Shown here one piece after another: positions 1 through 5,572 of a stretch of DNA of 6,718 nt (its first letter is position 1; each line of letters begins with the position of its first letter). Both the position numbers and the translations under genes were made by a program. The notes beneath the pieces are model-generated. The model saw only the letters and a list, made by a program, of their open reading frames with translations, ran no database searches and was not told the DNA's origin. The DNA is taken from positions 1 through 6,718 of the forward strand of contig CAMFLN010000168.1 of assembly GCA_945957305.1 (NCBI GenBank), read 5' to 3'. Origin of the DNA: an uncultured Planctomycetaceae bacterium (GTDB lineage Bacteria > Planctomycetota > Planctomycetia > Pirellulales > JACPPG01).

Positions 1-127
1 AGGGATCGTAAGTGCCCAACTCTTCGATCACAGCGCCATCGCGCGGTTTGCGCGAGTCGACCGCACAAATGCGGAAGAACGGCCGATGCTTCCGCCCCAT
101 TTTCTTCATCCGAATTGTGACTGCCAC
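1..127 (-). CDS. rpsP: 30S ribosomal protein S16, N-terminal part (cut by left edge)
   Basis: Reading the minus strand from a GTG at 125-127 gives 42 codons beginning [20 protein letters not shown] and continuing with [22 protein letters not shown], open at the window edge. This is the conserved N-terminus of S16: VxIRLKRxGxKxxPFYRIVVxDSRxxRDGxxIExxGxYxP is the family pattern. S16 is a small-subunit protein that binds 16S rRNA and is needed for 30S assembly. The visible half covers the usual first 42 of roughly 80-100 residues. The GTG start is fixed by a strong Shine-Dalgarno sequence 5 nt upstream and by alignment with the family start. It lies directly downstream of ffh on the same strand, an arrangement found in many bacteria, so co-transcription is likely. 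It is too short for simple ORF finders but is certain from its sequence. Confidence 0.96.
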   Translation of the reverse strand, partial: MAVTIRMKKMGRKHRPFFRICAVDSRKPRDGAVIEELGTYDP

Positions 128-132
128 TCGGT

Positions 133-138
133 CCTCCT
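133..138 (-). promoter_or_regulatory. Shine-Dalgarno site of rpsP
   Basis: On the minus strand AGGAGG occupies these positions, with a 5-nt spacer before the GTG at 127. A perfect anti-SD match in front of a GTG in the S16 frame settles the start of rpsP. It contrasts with ffh in the same unit, which has no comparable site. Confidence 0.85.
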
Positions 139-218
139 GAGAAAGAATTTTGCGACGCGGTAAGCGTCAAGTAAAAGTTATATGTTCGCGGGCATCAGTT
201 GGGCCGGCCTGTGGTAAG

Positions 219-1757
219 TTAGCCGCGCCGGTCGCCGCCTGATCCCGGATTGCCGTTTGGCCCTGGATTGGTGTTATCACGTCCGCGTTTCTCATCCCGT
301 TTGCGTTTGCGCATTTCCTTTTCACGCTGCTTCTTCAGATCGGTGCGTTCGCGAGCGGAGAGCCGCTTGCCCGTCCCTTTCTTTTGCCGCGCGAGCGTGG
401 AACCGGGATCCAGAAAGCCCCCTTTTTGCAACTGCTGCACTTCGCGCATCCGCTCGCGAATGCCCATGCCGGCCATGCGTTTCATCATGTCGGCCATGCC
501 GTCGAATTGTTTCACCAGCTGATTCACTTCGGCCGGTTCGACTCCGGCCCCTACAGCGATCCGACGTCGACGGCTTTGGTCGATCATTTTCGAGGGATTG
601 CGCCGCTCGGCAGGGGTCATGGCATCGATGATGCCGACCAGCCGCTTCATATCCCCTTCGGCGTCGACATCTCCCATCATTTTCGTCAGACCGCCCATGC
701 CCGGGATCAGGCCCATGATCTTGTTCAGGGGGCCGAGCTTGCCGATCTGGCTGATTTGCTTGCGGAAGTCTTCGAGCGTGAATTCTCCGCGCCGGAGTCG
801 CTCCTCCTGCTTCTGCATCTCGTCCTGGTCGAACTTCTGCTGCGCTTGTTCGACCAGCGTCAGCACGTCCCCCATGCCCAGGATGCGGCTGGCCATGCGG
901 TCCGGGTGAAATTCCTCCAGGGCGTCGAGATGCTCGCCGGTTCCCATGAACTTCAGCGGCACGCCCGTCACGGCTTTGACGCTCAGCGCGGCGCCGCCGC
1001 GAGCATCGCCGTCGAGCTTGGTCATGATGCAGCCGTCGAGCTCCAGCGCTTCGTTAAACGCTTTAGCGCTGTTGACCGCGTCTTGTCCGGTCATGCCGTC
1101 GACGACGAGGTAGACCTGGTCCGGCGTCACGCGGCGATCAATGCGCTGCAATTGGTCCATCAACTCTTCGTCGATGTGCAGACGCCCCGCCGTATCGAGA
1201 ATCACGACCTGGGCCCCTTGGGCCTTGGCCTGCTTGACACCGTTCTGGCATACAGCCACGGGGTCGGTCGACCCTTCTTCCAAGTAGACCGGCACGCCGA
1301 GTTGTTCGCCGATGACCTGCAATTGGTGCATGGCCGCGGGGCGCTGTAAGTCGGCCGCGACCAGCATCGGCTTGCGCCCGCGTTCGAGCAGCAACCGCGC
1401 CAACTTGCCGCAGGTCGTCGTTTTGCCCGAACCTTGCAGCCCGCACATCATCAGCACGGTCAAATCCGGCTTCAGATGCAACGAGTGATCGACCGGCCCC
1501 ATCAGGTTGACCAGCTCGTTGTAGACGATGCCGACGACCTGCTGATCGGGGCGCAGGCTTTTCAGAACTTGCTCGCCCACCGCCTGCTGGCTGACCCGGT
1601 CCATGAACTGCTTCACAACCGGAAAACTGACGTCGGCTTCCAGCAGCGATTGTTGCACCAGGCGCAGGCCGTCGCGCATGTTGGACTCGCTGAGCCGGGC
1701 TTTGCCGCTCAACGTCCGCAATGCGGAGCTCAGGCCATCTTGCAACGATTCAAACAT
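219..1757 (-). CDS. ffh: Signal recognition particle protein Ffh (SRP54 GTPase)
   Basis: Ffh binds the SRP RNA and nascent signal sequences and, with its receptor FtsY, delivers ribosomes to the membrane by paired GTP hydrolysis. The 512-residue product shows the whole family layout: an N domain (about 1-95), a G domain (about 96-297) and a methionine-rich M domain (about 309-450). The GTPase motifs are G1 GLQGSGKTT (106-114), DLQRPAA (136-142), G3 DTAGRL (188-193), G4 [10 protein letters not shown] (246-255) and the closing [12 protein letters not shown] (272-283). The M domain has the RNA-binding signature [11 protein letters not shown] (395-405), followed by EVNQLVKQF and [12 protein letters not shown]. 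Beyond about 455 there is a basic tail ([20 protein letters not shown] and on) that ends in a Gly/Asn/Pro stretch, making the protein longer than the roughly 450 residues typical of E. coli Ffh. The ATG start matches the family N-terminus (MFESLQDGL), but no clear Shine-Dalgarno precedes it. It stands first of two visible minus-strand genes, with rpsP next. Confidence 0.98.
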   Translation of the reverse strand: MFESLQDGLSSALRTLSGKARLSESNMRDGLRLVQQSLLEADVSFPVVKQFMDRVSQQAVGEQVLKSLRPDQQVVGIVYNELVNLMGPVDHSLHLKPDLTVLMMCGLQGSGKTTTCGKLARLLLERGRKPMLVAADLQRPAAMHQLQVIGEQLGVPVYLEEGSTDPVAVCQNGVKQAKAQGAQVVILDTAGRLHIDEELMDQLQRIDRRVTPDQVYLVVDGMTGQDAVNSAKAFNEALELDGCIMTKLDGDARGGAALSVKAVTGVPLKFMGTGEHLDALEEFHPDRMASRILGMGDVLTLVEQAQQKFDQDEMQKQEERLRRGEFTLEDFRKQISQIGKLGPLNKIMGLIPGMGGLTKMMGDVDAEGDMKRLVGIIDAMTPAERRNPSKMIDQSRRRRIAVGAGVEPAEVNQLVKQFDGMADMMKRMAGMGIRERMREVQQLQKGGFLDPGSTLARQKKGTGKRLSARERTDLKKQREKEMRKRKRDEKRGRDNTNPGPNGNPGSGGDRRG

Positions 1758-2189
1758 GTTCAGGTTTGCAACGCAAAAAGCAGTTCACTCGGCACGCCAT
1801 CGGGGCGAACCGTGGTCTGGTGTAATTACCCTTGGCCCGCCACGACCTGTCCCTGGCTACAGAAACTCAGCCCGCGGCAATGGCAACAGTCCATGGCTCG
1901 CGCACTTTAACCGCATCCGCTTGACGGCAACCACCTCCGCAAGGGAGGGCGGCTGCGCGCGCAATCGGCTCTGCCGCTGTGCGAAGCAGACTGCAGGGGC
2001 TATCCCAGGTCGATTGGGCGAAAACCAGGATTCTAGCCAATGCCCTCCCCGGTTGGCAATCCTCGTTCCGCTGTTAAGTCCGGAGCCAGGAACGGGGTTA
2101 AGACCATTGCCCGCCGGAGTGCCGCCAAATCCTCCGGGGCGATTTGCTCACCGGGTTTGCGTTTGAGTTATCCGCCGCTTGGCAAGTAG

Positions 2190-2218
2190 TTGCCTTTCCT
2201 GTCACGGTCCATGAGAAT
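2190..2218 (+). promoter_or_regulatory. Possible sigma-70-like promoter for the transglutaminase-like gene
   Basis: TTGCCT (2190-2195) and GAGAAT (2213-2218) are separated by 17 nt, each matching 4 of 6 bases of the -35 and -10 consensus. Transcription would begin near 2225 and leave a leader of about 25 nt carrying the GGAGG site. Matches of this quality arise easily by chance and planctomycete promoters are poorly defined, so this is only a candidate. Confidence 0.2.
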
Positions 2219-2237
2219 GGCAGAAACCGGAAGTCGC

Positions 2238-2242
2238 GGAGG
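2238..2242 (+). promoter_or_regulatory. Shine-Dalgarno site for the GTG start at 2251
   Basis: GGAGG lies 8 nt before the GTG at 2251. The nearby ATGs at 2211 and 2216 are out of frame with the long reading frame, so this site supports the GTG as the true start. Confidence 0.75.
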
Positions 2243-2250
2243 CAACGATC

Positions 2251-4899
2251 GTGTCCGATTCGGCCGACAGTTCCCGCTGGCGCGAGCCCCCGCCCAGCCC
2301 CTCCGTTGTAGAGCCACCCATCGCTCAACTGGTCGGAGTGTTTGAAGTGCCCTCCAATCAGGGGGTGTCGCATGGCTATCGAGCGGCCCAATTGCGCTCG
2401 AAAGCGGAGCGGCAACGCCGTCAGACGGTGGTACTTCTGTCGGTTCTGACCCTGGGGGTAGCGGCGACCTTCGGTGCTGCCTTTGTTTACCTGGCCCAGC
2501 GGCCTGGCTCTGCGGGTCTCGTTACCCTCGGTCCCGTGCCTGACCAGGCCGTTGATGAACTCAGTGCACTATCGATTTCTCTCCCCCGGCAGTCGGAACT
2601 CCTTCCCGGGCAACGACTTCGCTTCGCCCTCGTCGACCCCGTCCCCGGCATGAAAATCGACGACGAAACGGGGGTCTTCACTTGGACGCCGACCGAAAGG
2701 CAGGGACCGCGAGAATACTCTGTCGCGGTAACCGCGGCAGTTGACGAGCGTTTAGTCGCTTCGCGCGAGTTCCGCGTTTCTGTCCGCGAACGTAATCGCC
2801 CGCCCCAAATCGCCGTTATCGCGGAACAGCAGTGCACGGCCGACCAGACGCTATCCTTCGAAATCAAAGCCCGCGATCCCGACCAGCCGCCCCGGGAGCT
2901 GCGGTTTGAATTGCTCGACGGGGCTCCGCCAGGGGCGGAATTGGATCCACTGACAGGCCGCTTCACCTGGACGCCGACCGGGGACAGCAATTCGACGTAT
3001 AGGGTCAGCTTTGCCGTGCGCGAGTTGGGCAGCGAGGGGCTGACGGCCAAAGCCGCGTTTACGATTCGCCTGGCGGAGCGGAAGGGCGCCCCTGAGGTGG
3101 TCCGCCGTGAAATGCCCGGCAGCGACATGCCGCGATCGGCGACGTCCCGTGGCTCGGTATCGGGGAATGCGGTGCTCGAAGGGGAGGGGACCGCGGGCAA
3201 ACCTCAAAAAAAGCCTGGGGATGACCAGTTGCTGTCGCTGTTTAGCGAGCGGAAGCTGCTCAATCCCAAGTTCTATCCGGCGCTGCGCAAAATCATGTCC
3301 GAGCGCTTCGTTCGCGAGTACGAAGCGGGCATCAAGCAAGGGCTGGGGGCTGACGCCGGCGACATGCAGGCCTGGTTCGACGCGCATAAGGAAATCTACG
3401 AAGAGCTGACGATCGCGATCGACCCCGACCACGATCGCATTCCCACGGTTTTTTCGCTGTTCAACGAGCTGCGCAAGAATTTCGAACGCGTCTTGCCGGC
3501 TTATGGCGAACTGGCCATTGCCACGGCAATGGTGTGGGACGACGAAGGGGTGGTCAACAATCTCGAAGGGCTGGCCAAACGCGCGAAAGCCACTGTTCCC
3601 AGCGATCGGCTCAACGGTCTGGAAAACTTCCGCTACCTGGTCGATGCCGAGCCGTGGATGCAGGGGCGCGTGCAGTTTGCGCCGTGGGAGTTTCTCACGC
3701 ACGTCGTCAATAACAAGACGCCACGCGACGAACGCGAATGGGCACTCGAGGCCTATGTTGCGCGGCGGACCATGATCGGCAAATGCTACCACGATGTGCC
3801 CTATGACTCGTTGATGTTGAAGACGCACTCCGCCCAGGCGCAACTCAACGGCCAGCGCTACACGCTGCCCAATTTGTTGCAATACGGAGGCGTGTGCTCG
3901 TACCAGGCTGATTTCGCCGCGCGCGTGGCGAAATGCCTGGGCGTTCCGGCGGAATCAGTCGGGGGAAATGCGCATGACGGCGAGGGGCACGATTGGGTGA
4001 TGTGGGTCGAGCTGAGCCACATGACACGCGATCACATCGGCTTCACGCTGCAATCGCACGGACGTTATCGATCGCATCGCTATTACGTCGGTCGCTTGCG
4101 CGATCCGCAAAGCGGCCAGGAGATTAGCGATCGCCAACTGGAATTGCGCCTGCACCTGGCGGGCGACAACGTGCAGAACAAGCGACACGCCGATCTCGTG
4201 ATGCGCGCCTATCCGACGATTGCCGCGCTCGAAGATTTCACGCCTAAACAGCGGTGGGAATTCCTCGCGGCGACCTTGGCGCTGTGCCCTGGCAATGAGG
4301 CCGCGTGGCATGCCGCGGCGCAACTGGCCAAGGATCACTCCGGCGAAAAAGAATACGAGAAGTACGTCACCGCGGCACTCGACCAAATGTTCCATACGTT
4401 TGCCGCATTTCCCGATTTCACTTGGGAAATCTTCGACGATTTGGTGAGCTACGATCCGCACATTCGCACGCGCATGGAGCTGCACGCGCGGCTGTTGAAA
4501 ATGTACGAACGGGCTAGCCGGCCTGATCTGGCGAGCAAAGCCTGCCTGAAGCTGGTCGATTACCTGGTGGCCGATCAGCGCCAGGGCGAAGCAATCGCGG
4601 GCCTTGCGCATTCGATCAAGGCTTTCCCCGATGAAGGGACGATCGTGCCGGCGCTGTTGGACCGCTTGGAGTCGCTGTGCGGCGACTCCGATGCCGCGAA
4701 GGCGGAACTGGCGCAGTTTTATGCCGAGTTCCTGCCGCTGGTGCCGCCCATGCGCGACGACCAGGTAAGCCCCTACTGCATGAAGATGCTGGAGCGCGGC
4801 ATCGCCCGCTTCAAGAAAGCAGGGCAGGGGGACCTGGCACAATCGGCCGAGCTGCAACTTGCCAGGCTCAAGGAACTCGACAAACCGCTCATGCCGTGA
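2251..4899 (+). CDS. Membrane-anchored Ig-like / transglutaminase-like domain protein
   Basis: The 882-residue product has a Pro-rich N-terminus (1-58) ending in basic RSKAERQRRQ, then one hydrophobic segment (about 59-82). This predicts a cytoplasmic tail and a large exported part. Two putative-Ig (He_PIG-type) domains follow (about 94-178 and 184-275), each with the hallmark TGxFTWTPT motif (GMKIDDETGVFTWTPT 133-148; GAELDPLTGRFTWTPT 228-243). A Gly/Ser/Pro-rich linker (about 280-325) leads to a helical region (about 326-510). The transglutaminase-like core spans about 520-625: GGVCSYQADFAARVAKCLGVPA puts the nucleophile at Cys549, GHDWVMWVEL the histidine at His580, and the acid may be Asp618 (RLRDP) or Asp594. 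The rest (about 640-882) is helical and TPR-like. Members of this superfamily act as transglutaminases, proteases or peptide cyclases, so the reaction cannot be named; action on periplasmic or surface protein or peptide is an inference. The GTG start is backed by GGAGG 8 nt upstream. It is transcribed alone and converges on the next gene. Confidence 0.88.
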   Translation: MSDSADSSRWREPPPSPSVVEPPIAQLVGVFEVPSNQGVSHGYRAAQLRSKAERQRRQTVVLLSVLTLGVAATFGAAFVYLAQRPGSAGLVTLGPVPDQAVDELSALSISLPRQSELLPGQRLRFALVDPVPGMKIDDETGVFTWTPTERQGPREYSVAVTAAVDERLVASREFRVSVRERNRPPQIAVIAEQQCTADQTLSFEIKARDPDQPPRELRFELLDGAPPGAELDPLTGRFTWTPTGDSNSTYRVSFAVRELGSEGLTAKAAFTIRLAERKGAPEVVRREMPGSDMPRSATSRGSVSGNAVLEGEGTAGKPQKKPGDDQLLSLFSERKLLNPKFYPALRKIMSERFVREYEAGIKQGLGADAGDMQAWFDAHKEIYEELTIAIDPDHDRIPTVFSLFNELRKNFERVLPAYGELAIATAMVWDDEGVVNNLEGLAKRAKATVPSDRLNGLENFRYLVDAEPWMQGRVQFAPWEFLTHVVNNKTPRDEREWALEAYVARRTMIGKCYHDVPYDSLMLKTHSAQAQLNGQRYTLPNLLQYGGVCSYQADFAARVAKCLGVPAESVGGNAHDGEGHDWVMWVELSHMTRDHIGFTLQSHGRYRSHRYYVGRLRDPQSGQEISDRQLELRLHLAGDNVQNKRHADLVMRAYPTIAALEDFTPKQRWEFLAATLALCPGNEAAWHAAAQLAKDHSGEKEYEKYVTAALDQMFHTFAAFPDFTWEIFDDLVSYDPHIRTRMELHARLLKMYERASRPDLASKACLKLVDYLVADQRQGEAIAGLAHSIKAFPDEGTIVPALLDRLESLCGDSDAAKAELAQFYAEFLPLVPPMRDDQVSPYCMKMLERGIARFKKAGQGDLAQSAELQLARLKELDKPLMP
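2647..2979 (+). repeat. Two copies of the He_PIG-type motif within the coding sequence
   Basis: Codons 133-148 (2647-2694) and 228-243 (2932-2979) encode the same FTWTPT-ending motif 95 residues apart. At DNA level 2677-2695 and 2962-2980 differ at 1 of 19 bases (TTCAC[T/C]TGGACGCCGACCG). The rest of the two domains is much less alike. The pair marks tandem Ig-like domains, either an old duplication or strong constraint on the motif. Confidence 0.8.
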
Positions 4900-4921
4900 C
4901 GCGAGTGACAGTCCACCACAC

Positions 4922-4949
4922 AAAAACCACTGCGCTTCGCGTCAGTAGG
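4922..4949 (-). terminator. Likely intrinsic terminator of the minus-strand HEAT/secreted-protein unit
   Basis: In the 60-nt convergent gap, the core hairpin pairs ACTG-CGC (4929-4935) with GCG-T-CAGT (4939-4946), with a TTC loop and one bulged T. It extends by CC (4927-4928) with GG (4948-4949) across a bulged A. On the minus strand the stem is followed at once by five T (4922-4926), the classic layout, and it sits 11 nt past the stop codon at 4960. On the plus strand the stem is followed by AGGGTGCG with no T-run, so it would not work well for the transglutaminase-like gene. Confidence 0.55.
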
Positions 4950-4959
4950 GTGCGTCAAA

Positions 4960-5538
4960 TCAGTCCGTCAGCACCCAGTTGGCACGCAGCATGTGCTTGC
5001 TGTTTTCCAGCTCTTGGGCCGTGAGCGGCTTGCGGCTTTTCAGGTTGTCTTGCACCTTCTTCGCCTGATCAATGCTGGCTTCCTGCACCAAACGCGTAAT
5101 GCCGTTCGAGTCTTGCACGGCGAACCAGGTCGGTTGCACCTTGCCATTGGCGGGATTCGTGGCCGGCAGCCGCACGGTCAGGTAACCGCCGAGTACGGGA
5201 TCGCGATGCCGAATGATGACGTAGCCGCGGCCGTTGCCGGTGATGCCTTGGATCTCGGTGGTCTCGCCCGGCTTGGGAGTTTTCACCGCGTAAAACTTGC
5301 CGGCGGGAACGGTGTAATTCTCGGTCCAGGCAGCGCCATCCGCGCGATGCAGTTGAAAAACGAACGGCTTGGTCGTCAGGTTGTAGAGCCGCCCCTCGCC
5401 GACGGGGATGTTTTCGTTTTCTTCGTCAACTTGGGCGAAGGAGACAGCTGAGAGACACAGCAGCAATCCGCCCACCAAGGTGCAGCGTGCCAGGGAAGAG
5501 CTAAGGCCAACTAGAAAACGACGTTGCATTGCGGGCAT
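4960..5538 (-). CDS. Small secreted protein of unknown function
   Basis: I do not recognise a family for this 192-residue protein. It starts with a signal peptide: basic residues (MPAMQRRF), a hydrophobic core (about 20-32, LVGGLLLCLSAV) and a probable signal peptidase I site after SFA at residue 35. The single Cys28 is not in a lipobox, so a lipoprotein is unlikely. The mature part (about 36-150) is rich in predicted beta strands (GRLYNL, PFVFQLHR, FYAVKT, GYVIIRHR, GYLTVRLPA, PTWFAV). It ends in a helical, charged stretch (about 152-185, SIDQAKKVQDNLKSRKPLTA). This fits a small exported beta domain plus helix, in periplasm or outside. The ATG at 5538 has GGGAG 8 nt upstream; an in-frame ATG three codons later (MQRRF) is a less well placed alternative. 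It follows the HEAT-repeat gene by 34 nt on the same strand, so the two are probably co-transcribed and may act together. Confidence 0.8.
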   Translation of the reverse strand: MPAMQRRFLVGLSSSLARCTLVGGLLLCLSAVSFAQVDEENENIPVGEGRLYNLTTKPFVFQLHRADGAAWTENYTVPAGKFYAVKTPKPGETTEIQGITGNGRGYVIIRHRDPVLGGYLTVRLPATNPANGKVQPTWFAVQDSNGITRLVQEASIDQAKKVQDNLKSRKPLTAQELENSKHMLRANWVLTD

Positions 5539-5546
5539 GAGGAATG

Positions 5547-5551
5547 CTCCC
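5547..5551 (-). promoter_or_regulatory. Shine-Dalgarno site of the small secreted protein
   Basis: GGGAG on the minus strand lies 8 nt before the ATG at 5538, inside the 34-nt gap after the HEAT gene's stop. It favours the first ATG over the one at 5529, and it allows independent translation from a shared message. Confidence 0.55.
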
Positions 5552-5572
5552 GGCTATTGTTCGCGGCGTGGG

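Larger units (their letters stand above)
1758..2250. other. Divergent intergenic region, no gene recognised
   Basis: These 493 nt separate the starts of ffh (minus) and the transglutaminase-like gene (plus), so promoters for both should lie here. I looked for a small SRP RNA, a tRNA, a riboswitch and short ORFs with a ribosome site and found none that is convincing. Open frames entering it are extensions of antisense frames over ffh or of the reverse strand of the next gene. Two short inverted repeats are visible (CCTCC 1934-1938 with GGAGG 1944-1948; GCCAA 2036-2040 with TTGGC 2053-2057), both weak and without T-runs. Confidence 0.6.

Noticed and set aside
154..168. Hairpin GACGC/GCGTC between ffh and rpsP as a terminator
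   Set aside because: The stem is only 5 bp and no T-run follows on the minus strand, so readthrough from ffh into rpsP is expected.
177..182. TATAAC on the minus strand as a -10 box for an rpsP-specific promoter
   Set aside because: No acceptable -35 element lies 16-18 nt upstream and there is no TGn extension, so this hexamer alone is not enough.
384..1349. A 321-codon open frame on the plus strand opposite ffh
   Set aside because: It is antisense to an unmistakable Ffh, is rich in His/Asp/Leu/Gln as expected from the complement of GC-rich codons, and has no family-like motif.
1900..2110. Possible SRP RNA, riboswitch or other structured RNA upstream of the plus-strand gene
   Set aside because: The conserved SRP RNA tip (GGAAG with the AGCAGC side) is absent, and no riboswitch core could be matched; only short weak stems are present.
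2098..2415. A 105-codon minus-strand frame reaching into the divergent intergenic region
   Set aside because: Half lies antisense to the N-terminal codons of the plus-strand gene, and the product shows no motif, signal peptide or family pattern.
2851..3882. A 343-codon minus-strand frame opposite the transglutaminase-like gene
   Set aside because: It overlaps a gene with clear domains; its composition (His, Arg, Gln, Leu rich) is typical of a complementary-strand shadow.
3955..4923. A 322-codon minus-strand frame opposite the end of the transglutaminase-like gene
   Set aside because: It lies almost wholly antisense to the real gene and crosses the putative terminator only at its start; it has no recognisable domain or ribosome site.
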